Position numbers and translations under genes: made by a program
Assembly: GCA_009699795.1 (NCBI GenBank)
Contig: WLNK01000006.1
Coordinates: 1 to 23,638, forward strand
DNA length: 23,638 nucleotides
Direction of reading: 5' to 3'
Source: Actinomycetota bacterium
GTDB lineage: Bacteria; Actinomycetota; Actinomycetes; Nanopelagicales; Nanopelagicaceae
Notes under the pieces: generated by a model
What the model saw: the letters and a program-made list of their open reading frames with translations, nothing else
Databases searched by the model: none
Told to the model about the DNA's origin: nothing
Shown here: positions 7,360 to 14,772 of the stretch, piece by piece
Layout of the letters: the number at the start of each line of letters is the position of its first letter
Position numbering within the stretch: position 1 is the stretch's first letter

Positions 7360-8513
7360 ATTGCCAAAATCAGGGCCACTGAAAATACAAGAGAAGAAAT
7401 AGCGAAAGCGCTTCGGAACCCAAAACTATCTGCAATAAATCCAACGATGATTGGTCCGACAATCATTCCGGCATCACCTGCCATCTGAAATAAGCCAATG
7501 ACCTGCCCACCAGTTCCTTTAATGACATCTCCAACAATGCTTGCAGGAGTGGTGGATAAAAATGCTGCTCCTAAACCAATGATGCTCATTGAAAGCAAAT
7601 ACATCCAAGGATGAATTGTGAAGACCATCACCAGCGCTCCAATTAAAACTATTGCGGATCCAAGTACCGCTGCATACCTGCGCCCGTGAGAATCAGATAA
7701 ACGTCCTGCTTTGAGAAGAATTGCACCTTGAAATAGCGCGGAGAGAGTAAAGCCGATTCCGACCACTGTTGCCGTTGACTTCAGCGCCTCTGTAACAAAG
7801 AGCGGCAAAATGGAGGAACGAAGACCGAAGAGCACCCAACTTGAAACAAAAGAAATAATGAGAGCGTATCTATACGGCTTTAGCCCAAAAGCATCTTTAA
7901 GACTTGTTACTTCTTGAACATTACTCTTTGAATCACGAGCTTGTAAGTGTGCGCTTGTAAAGAAGAAAAATGCAATTGTTCCAGAAATTAGTAGAGTGAA
8001 AGAGTAAACAAAAAATGGAGCACGAAGAGAGATTGTTGTGAGCGCTCCACCAATTGCTGGTCCCGCGATAGCACCTAATAGAAAAGCACCGTTGTACACA
8101 GATTGAGCATGCGCGCGCTGTGAATCTTTTACAGATCTAAGAATTACAGAACCAGCTGCGACTGAGAACATAGATGAGCCAACGCCACCCGCAGCACGAA
8201 AGATTAAGAGCTGCGGGTAGTTAACAGCCAACCCTGCCAGCAGTACGGATAGAGAAACGATGAAAACTCCAACTGCAAAAACTGATCGCTCACCAAAAAT
8301 ATCTACGAGCTTTCCTGAAATAAGTCCTGAAGAAAATCTGGTGACAGCAAATGCGGAAACAATGAGTCCAACGGCCGCATGGCTAACGCCAAATGAACGA
8401 GCAAACATCGGGATTGCAGGAACGACTATGCCGAAGCCAACTGCAACGAAGAAGGATGCTCCAACGAGCACACTTACTTCGCGCGGTAAATCGCCAAGCG
8501 GGTTTTTAAACAA
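7323..8513 (-). CDS. MFS transporter, 12-TM drug-exporter type
   Basis: This 396-residue protein shows about 12 hydrophobic segments and MFS loop motifs: motif A, GKLVDIFGERSV, in the first cytoplasmic loop (about 67-78) and its second-half counterpart GRLSDSHGRR (about 274-283). Motif-C-like glycine/proline segments (LLGAIAGPAIGGAL; IVGPIIVGFIADSFG) suggest a proton-coupled exporter of the DHA1 type. Substrate is unknown. The start is TTG, 3 bp after the stop of the upstream MFS gene, so translation is probably coupled to it. Its 3' end is built into the convergent terminator hairpin. A different substrate class, such as sugar efflux, cannot be excluded. Confidence 0.8.
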   Translation of the reverse strand: MFKNPLGDLPREVSVLVGASFFVAVGFGIVVPAIPMFARSFGVSHAAVGLIVSAFAVTRFSSGLISGKLVDIFGERSVFAVGVFIVSLSVLLAGLAVNYPQLLIFRAAGGVGSSMFSVAAGSVILRSVKDSQRAHAQSVYNGAFLLGAIAGPAIGGALTTISLRAPFFVYSFTLLISGTIAFFFFTSAHLQARDSKSNVQEVTSLKDAFGLKPYRYALIISFVSSWVLFGLRSSILPLFVTEALKSTATVVGIGFTLSALFQGAILLKAGRLSDSHGRRYAAVLGSAIVLIGALVMVFTIHPWMYLLSMSIIGLGAAFLSTTPASIVGDVIKGTGGQVIGLFQMAGDAGMIVGPIIVGFIADSFGFRSAFAISSLVFSVALILAIKLPETRKSHLG

Positions 8514-8516
8514 TCT

Positions 8517-10121
8517 TTAGCCGAGTGATTCTCCGGCAGCATCTTCACGAGCTGATGCGTAATCAGCGCTTGTGCGAAGAGGTACTTCGCGCAGGAAGAG
8601 TGCAAGCAAGAATCCAACTGTAGTGACAGGCGCTGCTGCCAAGAAGACAATATGGAAAGAATGCACGAATGCATCAATAGCAGTTGTCTGTATTACAGGT
8701 GGCAAAGTCTGCAGGACTGCAGTGTTGTTTTGAATTCCTTCAAGAGCCTTTGGATCGAATCCTTGCAACGCTGCGGGATTACTTGCACCTAATTCTTGGA
8801 AGTTTGTGACCAAGTAGTGTCCGACGCGGTTTGTAAGAATTGTTCCAAAAATTGCAGTTCCGAATACTGAACCGAGTGAACGGAAGAAGGTATTTGAACT
8901 GGTCGCAACACCCATATCTTTGAAGTCAACTGAGTTCTGAAGCGCAATAACAATTGTCTGCATTGAAAGACCAAGGCCAGCACCTACGAGAATTGCAAAG
9001 ATTGAGAGTTTCCAGAATGGAGTATCTGCATTGAGAGTCACCATTGCGAGAATTCCGACAGTCATAATTGCAGTTCCAAGAATTGGATAACGCTTGTAGT
9101 GGCCGTGCTTTGTTATTTGCTTTCCGCTAAATATTGATGTGCTGACAATTCCAAGCATGAGCGGAATTAACTTAAGTCCTGCTTCAGTTGCTGTATTTCC
9201 CTTAACAACTTGAAGGTAGAGGGGAAGCATCACGATTGCTCCGAACATACCCGCACCGATAATGAAACCAAGTGCAGAAGTTAAAGAGAATGTGTGATTC
9301 TTAAATAAGTGCAAAGGAAGAATTGGTTCGATTGCACGCTTTTCCCATTGCAAAAAGAGAATTGTAAGAATTATGCCTATTACGAAATAGGTGATTGTTC
9401 GTGAATCGCCCCATCCGTTTTGAGGACCATAAATGGAGAGCGCAAGAAGAGATGTACAGACTGCGGCAACCATGAGAAGTGCGCCGAGGTAATCAATCTT
9501 GTGTTCGCGCTTAACCTTTGGAATATGAAGTACGGCAGATGTAATTGCAAGAGCAGCAATACCAAATGGAACATTGATGTAGAAAATCCAACGCCAACCT
9601 GTAACACCTAAAATTGTTGCGTGATCTGAGAAGAATCCACCAAGGAGTGGTCCTGCAACTGAAGAGAGTCCCCAGACTGCTCCGAAGTAACCCTGATAAC
9701 GACCGCGTTCGCGCGGAGGAACAATGTCACCAATAATTACGAACGTAAGTGCCATAAGGCCACCAGCGCCAAGACCTTGAACAGCACGAGTGGCAATGAG
9801 CTGAGCCATATTTTGCGAAGCACCTGCTGCAAATGAACCAATTAAAAATGTAATGATTGCAAATTGAAAGACTGGACGACGTCCATAGATATCTGAAATT
9901 TTTCCGTAAAGCGGAGTCGACGCTGTTGATGTAAGCAAATATGCAGTAACGACCCAGGTGTAATGGTTCAAGCCATCAAAGTCTTCAACAATGCTCTTGA
10001 GCGCAGTGGAAACGATTGTTTGATCCAGAGCCGCTAAGAGCATTCCTGTCATGAGGCCACCAAGAATGACCATAATTTCTTTATGTGTGAAAGCTTTTGA
10101 TGATGCATTTACATTAGACAC
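8517..10121 (-). CDS. MFS transporter, DHA2 (EmrB/QacA-like) 14-TM multidrug exporter
   Basis: This 534-residue protein has about 14 hydrophobic segments. It carries the DHA2 signature LAALDQTIVSTAL in TM1 (about 29-41), motif A GKISDIYGRRPVFQ (about 73-86) and a motif-C-like SVAGPLLGGFFSD near 155-167. The family exports drugs, dyes or other amphiphiles using the proton gradient. The start is GTG. No Shine-Dalgarno is at normal spacing, but TAGGGA or TATAGG lies 6-8 nt upstream, inside the palindrome CCTATAGG (10130-10137). It is divergent from an ABC drug exporter across a 58-bp gap and is followed directly by a second MFS exporter, making an export block. Confidence 0.88.
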   Translation of the reverse strand: MSNVNASSKAFTHKEIMVILGGLMTGMLLAALDQTIVSTALKSIVEDFDGLNHYTWVVTAYLLTSTASTPLYGKISDIYGRRPVFQFAIITFLIGSFAAGASQNMAQLIATRAVQGLGAGGLMALTFVIIGDIVPPRERGRYQGYFGAVWGLSSVAGPLLGGFFSDHATILGVTGWRWIFYINVPFGIAALAITSAVLHIPKVKREHKIDYLGALLMVAAVCTSLLALSIYGPQNGWGDSRTITYFVIGIILTILFLQWEKRAIEPILPLHLFKNHTFSLTSALGFIIGAGMFGAIVMLPLYLQVVKGNTATEAGLKLIPLMLGIVSTSIFSGKQITKHGHYKRYPILGTAIMTVGILAMVTLNADTPFWKLSIFAILVGAGLGLSMQTIVIALQNSVDFKDMGVATSSNTFFRSLGSVFGTAIFGTILTNRVGHYLVTNFQELGASNPAALQGFDPKALEGIQNNTAVLQTLPPVIQTTAIDAFVHSFHIVFLAAAPVTTVGFLLALFLREVPLRTSADYASAREDAAGESLG

Positions 10122-10143
10122 GAGACATCCCTATAGGTCGGTA

Positions 10144-10173
10144 TTGCAATGAATTGGAGGCAGGGTCTAAGTT
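10144..10173 (+). promoter_or_regulatory. Putative leaderless promoter for the DrrA-like gene
   Basis: A -35-like TTGCAA (10144-10149) and a -10-like TAAGTT (10168-10173) are 18 bp apart, with 6 nt between the -10 and the GTG start at 10180. Transcription would begin at the start codon. The TTGCAA lies within the palindrome ATTGCAAT (10143-10150). A GGAGG at 10156-10160 is too far (19 nt) from the GTG to act as its ribosome binding site. Read by eye only. Confidence 0.45.
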
Positions 10174-10179
10174 TACTGC

Positions 10180-11139
10180 GTGAAGTCAGTAATTGCCGAA
10201 AGTCTTGTAAAGACCTATAAAAATGGCGAAGTAAAGGCTCTCAATAATCTTTCATTAGATGTTGAAGAAGGCACAGTTCTTGGCGTATTAGGTCCAAATG
10301 GTGCAGGTAAGACAACACTTGTGAGAATTCTCGCCACACTTTTAAAGCCAGATTCTGGACGAGCATCGGTTGGCGGAATCGATGTAATCAAGAATCCAGA
10401 TAAGGTTCGCGAAATCATCGGACTATCAGGCCAATATGCAGCAGTTGATGAAATTCTCACCGGATATGACAACTTGGTGATGTTTGGCGAGCTTTATCAC
10501 TTAGGAAAAAAACAAGCTGTCGCGCGGGCGGAAGAGTTACTTGAACGATTTTCACTCACCGATAGCGCCAAGCGCCCAATCAAGACTTATTCAGGTGGAA
10601 TGCGAAGAAGACTCGACCTTGCGGCATCACTGATTGTTAGACCAAAAGTTTTATTTTTAGATGAACCAACTACAGGACTTGATCCTCGTGGACGCCTTGA
10701 AATGTGGGGCGTGATTGAAGATTTAGTAAAAGGTGGAACAACGCTTCTGCTTACAACTCAATATCTCGAAGAAGCGGATCAACTGGCAGATGAGATTGCT
10801 GTCATTGATAATGGAACGGTTATCGCTCGCGGCACCTCGGATGCTCTTAAGAAGCAAGTTGGTGGAGAAAAACTCGAGATTGTTGTAAACGCTGAAAACC
10901 TAATGAAGACTCAGGAAATTGTTGCTCGAGTAACTGGAAATAAAACTACGATTGATGAGGGGCTTCGATTAATTTCTGCGCCGGTAACTCTTGGTTCAAA
11001 TGCTCTTATTGAAACCCTTCGCGAATTAGATTCCGCAGGGATACATCCCCTCGATGTTGGGCTTAAACGCCCATCGCTCGACGATGTTTTCTTGACTCTT
11101 ACAGGGCACGCAGCCGAAGTAAAGGAGGAGGCAAAGTGA
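10180..11139 (+). CDS. ABC transporter ATP-binding protein, DrrA-like drug exporter
   Basis: This 319-residue ATPase has Walker A GPNGAGKT (38-45), signature YSGGM (137-141) and Walker B LFLDEP with D161/E162. The switch position is glutamine (Q194 in TTQYLEEADQLAD) instead of histidine, which is typical of DrrA-type exporters. The C-terminal extension (about 230-319) with RPSLDDVFLTLTG is also typical of the DrrA/ABC-2 drug and antibiotic resistance group. It is cytoplasmic, presumably as a dimer powering the permease encoded next, with which it overlaps by 4 bp (GTGA). It starts with GTG and is probably leaderless. Substrate is unknown; proximity to two MFS exporters supports a role in efflux. 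Confidence 0.9.
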   Translation: MKSVIAESLVKTYKNGEVKALNNLSLDVEEGTVLGVLGPNGAGKTTLVRILATLLKPDSGRASVGGIDVIKNPDKVREIIGLSGQYAAVDEILTGYDNLVMFGELYHLGKKQAVARAEELLERFSLTDSAKRPIKTYSGGMRRRLDLAASLIVRPKVLFLDEPTTGLDPRGRLEMWGVIEDLVKGGTTLLLTTQYLEEADQLADEIAVIDNGTVIARGTSDALKKQVGGEKLEIVVNAENLMKTQEIVARVTGNKTTIDEGLRLISAPVTLGSNALIETLRELDSAGIHPLDVGLKRPSLDDVFLTLTGHAAEVKEEAK

Positions 11140-11927
11140 GCGCCGTACAAGACATTCGAGTAATCACTCAACGTCAACTTCGGTTATTGACCAGAGTTCC
11201 TGAAGTTTTAATTTTTTCAACAATTCAGCCAGTGATGTTTGTATTGCTCTTTAGATTTGTATTCGGTGGGTCAATATCTACGGGACAACCTGGCGGATAT
11301 GTTCAACTCCTTATGCCCGGAATATTCGTGCAGACCGTTGCCTTCACACTTGCCGGAACCGCATCTGGCTTAGCTGAAGATCTAAAGAAGGGACTCATCG
11401 ATCGATTTAGATCTCTTCCGATTTCACAGTCAGCACTAGTCGTTGGTAGAACTCTCGGTGATTCAATGCTTAACATCGTGGTGTTGGTGGTCATGGCGCT
11501 GGCTGGTCTAGCTGTTGGATGGCGTCCATCTTCTGGAATCGTAAAAGTATTAATTGGATTCGTATTCCTATTTATGTTTGGTTATGCACTTTCATGGGTA
11601 GGAATCTTTGTTGGATTATCTGTCGCCGATGCACGGGTAGTTCAAAACGTTGGATTTATCGTTACCTTCCCACTTACGTTTTTATCGAATGCATTTGCAC
11701 CGACAACTGGAATGCCGCGAGTCCTGCAGTACTTTGCTGAGTGGAACCCGGTATCAACAATGGTGGCAGGTTGCCGCGAACTTTTTGGGCTTAAGAATAT
11801 TTTCGGTGCAACAGCTGGATCTTTCCCAAGCGAGAATCCACTTTTGATGTCTGCTATTTATATGGGCGTAATTATGTTGATTTTTATTCCACTTAGTATT
11901 AGAAAGTACAAGAACTCTAGTAATTAG
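11136..11927 (+). CDS. ABC-2 type permease, DrrB-like
   Basis: This 263-residue membrane protein has about six hydrophobic segments and the ABC-2 pattern. An amphipathic N-terminus (VITQRQLRLLTRVPE, about 9-23) is followed by TM1. The coupling-region motif LKKGLIDRFRSLPIS lies near residues 83-97, and the NAFAPTTGMPRVLQYFAEWNPVS block near 188-210 is typical of DrrB. It would form the channel for the DrrA-like ATPase. The GTG start overlaps the stop of that gene by 4 bp and has SD GGAGGAGG (11125-11132), so it is translationally coupled. Its stop codon overlaps the stop of convergent greA (shared TTAG at 11924-11927), leaving no room for an intergenic terminator. Confidence 0.9.
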   Translation: MSAVQDIRVITQRQLRLLTRVPEVLIFSTIQPVMFVLLFRFVFGGSISTGQPGGYVQLLMPGIFVQTVAFTLAGTASGLAEDLKKGLIDRFRSLPISQSALVVGRTLGDSMLNIVVLVVMALAGLAVGWRPSSGIVKVLIGFVFLFMFGYALSWVGIFVGLSVADARVVQNVGFIVTFPLTFLSNAFAPTTGMPRVLQYFAEWNPVSTMVAGCRELFGLKNIFGATAGSFPSENPLLMSAIYMGVIMLIFIPLSIRKYKNSSN

Positions 11928-12412
11928 CTATAAAACTCTGCTGCCTTGATGACAACCTTGATTTCGCGGCCATTAGGAGCAGTGTAAGAAACTGTTGCAC
12001 CAATCTTGGCTCCCATCACTGCGGCACCAAGTGGAGATTTTTCACTATAAACATTGAGATCACCTGAAGAAATTTCGCGAGATCCGAGTAAAAATTTTTC
12101 TTCATCTCCTGCAACTTCGGCGGTAACAACCATGCCAGCACCAACGACACCTTCGGCACTTGCTGGTGGAGTTCCAATGTGAGCATTTTCAAGCATCTGC
12201 TTTAACTGTCGGATGCGAGCTTCCATTTTTCCTTGCTCATCACGTGCTGCGTGATATCCGCCGTTTTCTTTTAAGTCACCTTCTGCACGAGCAGCCTCAA
12301 TTTTTGCAGTGATCTCTTTACGGCCTTCACCTTCAAGATGTGAAAGTTCGGCGCGTAAGCGATCAGCTGCTTCTTGCGTGAGCCACGTTTGTGGTATTTG
12401 TGCAGAACTCAT
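11924..12412 (-). CDS. greA: Transcription elongation factor GreA
   Basis: This 162-residue factor rescues backtracked RNA polymerase by stimulating transcript cleavage through the secondary channel. The N-terminal coiled coil (about 12-80) carries the tip motif EGDLKENGGYHAARDEQG, with D46 and E49 as the acidic residues that help coordinate the catalytic Mg ion. The C-terminal FKBP-like domain (about 90-162) includes EKSPLGAAVMGAKIG. The length is normal. WLTQEA near the start and ENGGYHAARDEQG are characteristic of the actinobacterial version. No Shine-Dalgarno is visible; TATCCT lies 8 nt before the ATG, suggesting a leaderless mRNA. It lies next to DUF4307, the same order as in mycobacteria. 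Confidence 0.95.
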   Translation of the reverse strand: MSSAQIPQTWLTQEAADRLRAELSHLEGEGRKEITAKIEAARAEGDLKENGGYHAARDEQGKMEARIRQLKQMLENAHIGTPPASAEGVVGAGMVVTAEVAGDEEKFLLGSREISSGDLNVYSEKSPLGAAVMGAKIGATVSYTAPNGREIKVVIKAAEFYS

Positions 12413-12420
12413 AGTGCAAA

Positions 12421-12426
12421 AGGATA
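12421..12426 (-). promoter_or_regulatory. Putative -10 box of greA (TATCCT, 8 nt from ATG)
   Basis: On the minus strand TATCCT lies 8 nt before the greA ATG, within the 24-bp gap after the DUF4307 stop. No purine-rich ribosome binding site is present, so a leaderless greA transcript is possible in addition to read-through from DUF4307. No convincing -35 is seen. Confidence 0.35.
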
Positions 12427-12436
12427 CCTGAACGAG

Positions 12437-12826
12437 TTAGTCGACGCGGCAGTTGGAAATTGCTGCGCTCACGGGGGCAGAGCGAGAAGTTATAGGCGTA
12501 TTTCGCTGCACGCTCTTTTGCCCTGGATCAAATGAATCATCAATTTGCCCGACAATATTTTTGTCATAGTCATAAGCCAAAAGCGTGCAAGTAATTTTCT
12601 TTTCTGGGTTCTTACGTTCAATTCCATATTTCAATGAAATTTCTTTATCACCTGTTACTGAGAATGAATAAAGTGTTGATCGAACATCGGGAGCTGAGTG
12701 AAATAACCCCGCCCAGAAAATCCAAATGAGGCCGATAGCGCCAAAAACGACGGCGGGAATAATCCACGTATTGCTCGCCTTTTTGCCGTATCTATCTTCG
12801 TAGTTGAACGAAGCTCCTGATTGCAT
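12437..12826 (-). CDS. DUF4307 family membrane-anchored protein
   Basis: This 129-residue protein has a short polar N-terminus with DRYGKK (11-16), a single strong transmembrane helix (about 20-42) and an extracytoplasmic domain of about 85 residues ending near a lone cysteine (SNCRVD). This architecture and the position beside greA match the DUF4307 family (Rv1081c-like), found in Actinobacteria and of unknown function. It could be a small cell-envelope factor, but nothing in the sequence indicates an enzymatic site. The start codon is 14 bp from the start of the divergent small membrane protein. The -10-like GATAAT is 6 nt upstream and there is no SD, so a leaderless message is likely. Confidence 0.75.
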   Translation of the reverse strand: MQSGASFNYEDRYGKKASNTWIIPAVVFGAIGLIWIFWAGLFHSAPDVRSTLYSFSVTGDKEISLKYGIERKNPEKKITCTLLAYDYDKNIVGQIDDSFDPGQKSVQRNTPITSRSAPVSAAISNCRVD

Positions 12827-12832
12827 GGGATG

Positions 12833-12838
12833 ATTATC
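12833..12838 (-). promoter_or_regulatory. Putative -10 box of the DUF4307 gene (GATAAT, 6 nt from ATG)
   Basis: On the minus strand GATAAT is followed by CATCCC and the ATG at 12826. The same CATCCC spacer separates the -10-like box and the start of xseA. The box lies in the 14-bp gap to the divergent gene, so any -35 must be inside that gene. Confidence 0.4.
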
Positions 12839-12840
12839 TC

Positions 12841-12981
12841 ATGCCAAAAGATGTTGATATGGGCGCAGCAGGTTCGCTCACTGTTGCACTTCTTTGTATT
12901 GCAGTTGCTCTTTTGCTCCGCAGTTTTTACAAGCGATACACAAGGCTGAGTGAGCGCGATAATGAAAGTGAAGAAAATTAA
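12841..12981 (+). CDS. Small single-pass membrane protein, 46 aa (Rv1083-like)
   Basis: This short frame encodes 46 residues: a polar start (MPKDVDMGAAG), one hydrophobic helix (about 12-28, SLTVALLCIAVALLLRS) and a basic then acidic cytoplasmic tail (YKRYTRLSERDNESEEN). Its place, directly after the divergent greA-DUF4307 pair, corresponds to the small conserved actinobacterial membrane protein Rv1083, which follows mca in mycobacteria. That assignment comes from position and general shape, not alignment. The ATG is 14 bp from the divergent DUF4307 start. The 3' end overlaps the SURF1 frame by 32 bp if SURF1 starts at 12950, which suggests coupled expression. Function unknown. Confidence 0.6.
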   Translation: MPKDVDMGAAGSLTVALLCIAVALLLRSFYKRYTRLSERDNESEEN

Positions 12982-13675
12982 AAAGTTTTCACAGGCGCTA
13001 TTAGTTCTGGTTCTTGTTGCTAGCTTTACTGGTCTTGGACTTTGGCAGATGCAAAGAGCCTCCGATTTAAAGCTTGCCCAGTCCCAAGCTGCGATACAAG
13101 ATAGAAAAATTTACGCACTCAGTGATTTGGCTACCCCAGCATCGGCTCTGGATTCGCGAAGCGTTGGCAAAATTGTTGAAGTAACGGGCCATTACATCGC
13201 AAATTTCAAAGCACCAAATCAAGTAGATAATGCAGGCAATAGACGTGATTGGGAAGTCGCCCTCCTACAGGTAGGTGTTACTGCAAGCGATCAATCTGCA
13301 ATTTTGGTTTTGCGAGGTCTCTGGAGTGAGCGACTTCTAAATCCAGATGTATCGCAGGCAAATTTGGTAACGGTGCGTGGAATATTGCAGCCACACCAAA
13401 ATGAAGACGTTGCCGAAAACTCCCCATCCCAAATTTCTCGACTTGATAGCAGTGTCATAACCTCTTACACAAAGGCAGAACTCTTTGATGGCTACATCGC
13501 CTCAACATCGGAATCTATTAACGGCGCTTGGCTAGAGCGCATCAGAATTGAAGTTCGAAAGCCAGTGTCACGAGTAGCTGGTTTTTACTGGCAGCACATC
13601 TCATATGTTGTCATTTGGTGGCTCATGGCCGTTATCTCGCTTTTTGCCCCGTTCTACCGTAGAAAAATGAGCTAA
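12950..13675 (+). CDS. SURF1 family cytochrome c oxidase assembly protein
   Basis: This 241-residue protein has the SURF1 layout: an N-terminal TM helix (about 13-31) running into the family motif GLGLWQMQRASDLK (about 28-41), a central extracytoplasmic beta-rich domain (about 45-205) with VTGHYI and LVLRGLW, and a C-terminal TM helix (about 214-234) ending in basic residues (RRKMS). SURF1 proteins assist maturation of the haem a / copper centre of cytochrome c oxidase. The start could be GTG 12950 (AAGG 4 nt upstream) or ATG 12962; both lie inside the upstream small membrane-protein gene. No other oxidase gene is nearby. Divergence from canonical SURF1 is moderate. Confidence 0.75.
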   Translation: MSAIMKVKKIKKFSQALLVLVLVASFTGLGLWQMQRASDLKLAQSQAAIQDRKIYALSDLATPASALDSRSVGKIVEVTGHYIANFKAPNQVDNAGNRRDWEVALLQVGVTASDQSAILVLRGLWSERLLNPDVSQANLVTVRGILQPHQNEDVAENSPSQISRLDSSVITSYTKAELFDGYIASTSESINGAWLERIRIEVRKPVSRVAGFYWQHISYVVIWWLMAVISLFAPFYRRKMS

Positions 13676-13683
13676 CGAACCAA

Positions 13684-13689
13684 TAGAGT
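13684..13689 (+). promoter_or_regulatory. Putative leaderless -10 box of the DUF3817 gene (TAGAGT, 6 nt from ATG)
   Basis: TAGAGT is followed by ACGAAT and then the ATG at 13696. No Shine-Dalgarno sequence is present in the 20-bp gap after SURF1. The fixed 6-nt spacing matches other boxes in this window and predicts a transcript starting at the ATG. Confidence 0.45.
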
Positions 13690-13695
13690 ACGAAT

Positions 13696-13995
13696 ATGAA
13701 ATCAGCTGTCACACGTTTTCGGATAATGGCAATCATCTGCGGAGTAATGTCACTTCTTCTCTGGTTCGTTTATATGCCAGGCAAATATGCATCTAATTTG
13801 GTTGAAGATCATAAAATCTTAATTTTTATTCCGATTGTGCACGGATACCTTTACATGATTTACATTCTTACCGCCTTGCAGCTAAGTGTGCAGAAGAGAA
13901 AATCTATATTTGAGATGGCTTGGTTAATTCTCGCCGGAACTCTTCCAGTTGCATCGCTTCTGGCAGAGCGTAAAGTTGTTAAGCAGTATTCGTAG
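13696..13995 (+). CDS. DUF3817 family integral membrane protein
   Basis: This 99-residue protein has three membrane helices (about 7-27, 42-63 and 72-92). Basic residues precede the first helix, and YMPGKY and the HGYLYMIYI block of helix 2 are typical of DUF3817 (the YdzA-like actinobacterial family). Function is unknown; the family is often found near SURF1 genes in Actinobacteria, as here. It appears to have its own leaderless promoter. Its 3' end overlaps the start region of the cis-prenyltransferase gene by 20 to 47 bp, depending on which TTG is used there, so the two are probably co-transcribed. Confidence 0.8.
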   Translation: MKSAVTRFRIMAIICGVMSLLLWFVYMPGKYASNLVEDHKILIFIPIVHGYLYMIYILTALQLSVQKRKSIFEMAWLILAGTLPVASLLAERKVVKQYS

Positions 13996-14767
13996 CCTCA
14001 TTAAATCTGCGCTCTATCCCATTTATGAGCGCCGAATTGTTTCGCGTCTAGATTTCTCCCAAACCCCACACCACGTAGGCGTCATCCTCGACGGCAATCG
14101 CCGCTTTGCAAAAGAGAATCCTGATCCCCTTGACCCAAAGGGGCATAAAAGAGGCGCTGAAAAAATTATTGAATTCCTTGGCTGGTGCGAAGAAGCAGAT
14201 GTGAAAGTTGTAACTCTCTGGCTTCTCTCCACCGATAATTTTAAGCGAACCCCTGAAGAACTCGAAACTTTGCTAAAGATTATTGGACAAACCGTCGACG
14301 AACTCGATGCGACAAATCGCTGGAATATAAAAGCAGTTGGTGCGCTTGACCTATTGCCTTCGTGGTTAAGCCAAAAGCTGGTCAACATATCTACGAAAGC
14401 AACAAGGGCTAAGAAAGCTGATTGCCTAGAAGTAAATGTTGCGATTGGCTACGGAGGCCGGCGCGAAATTGTTGATGCGGTTAAGAGTTACATACTTGAA
14501 TCTGAAAAATCAGGGGAATCTCTTCGCCAAGCTGCCGAGAAGTTAACGGCCGAGGAAGTTTCAAAGTTCTTATACACCGCAGGACAGCCAGATCCCGAAC
14601 TGCTCATTCGCACATCGGGGGAGCAGCGCCTTGGGGGATTCCTACTTTGGCAGAGCGCTCTTTCAGAGTTTTATTTCTGTGAGGCCTATTGGCCTGACTT
14701 TCGCCGCGTAGATTTCTTACGAGCTCTGCGCGCGTATTCAGCCAGGCACCGCCGGCTAGGTAAATAG
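13976..14767 (+). CDS. uppS: Cis-prenyltransferase (isoprenyl diphosphate synthase, UppS family, Rv1086-like)
   Basis: This enzyme condenses isopentenyl diphosphate with an allylic diphosphate in cis configuration. The catalytic aspartate and phosphate-binding motif VILDGNRRFAKEN lie near residues 36-48. WLLSTDNF lies near 82-89 and NVAIGYGGRREIVDA near 153-167. The signature RTSGEQRLGGFLLWQSALSEFYF begins near 212. With the TTG start at 13976 the protein is 263 residues, close to M. tuberculosis Rv1086, the short-chain (Z-farnesyl) synthase that the C-terminal RALRAYSARHRR also resembles. Another TTG at 13949 would add 9 residues; neither has a good SD, so the start is uncertain. Whether the product is C15 or undecaprenyl cannot be fixed here. 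Confidence 0.9.
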   Translation: MLSSIRSLIKSALYPIYERRIVSRLDFSQTPHHVGVILDGNRRFAKENPDPLDPKGHKRGAEKIIEFLGWCEEADVKVVTLWLLSTDNFKRTPEELETLLKIIGQTVDELDATNRWNIKAVGALDLLPSWLSQKLVNISTKATRAKKADCLEVNVAIGYGGRREIVDAVKSYILESEKSGESLRQAAEKLTAEEVSKFLYTAGQPDPELLIRTSGEQRLGGFLLWQSALSEFYFCEAYWPDFRRVDFLRALRAYSARHRRLGK

Positions 14768-14772
14768 CCGGC
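14751..14772 (+). terminator. GC-rich hairpin over the uppS stop codon, possible terminator
   Basis: GCCGGCTA and TAGCCGGC form a perfect 8-bp stem with a 6-nt loop (GGTAAA). The uppS stop codon (14765-14767) lies in the right arm. No T-run follows (CATATAAAG), so it is either a weak terminator, an RNA-stabilising 3' end, or a Rho-linked structure. Confidence 0.45.

Noticed and set aside
10112..10126. Five-codon upstream frame (ATG at 10126 on the minus strand) overlapping the DHA2 exporter start, as a leader peptide.
   Set aside because: It is too short and has no ribosome binding site or attenuator structure; probably chance.
14023..14388. Minus-strand 121-residue frame inside the cis-prenyltransferase gene.
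   Set aside because: It is antisense to a gene with full family motifs, has no start signal and looks like a codon-bias shadow.
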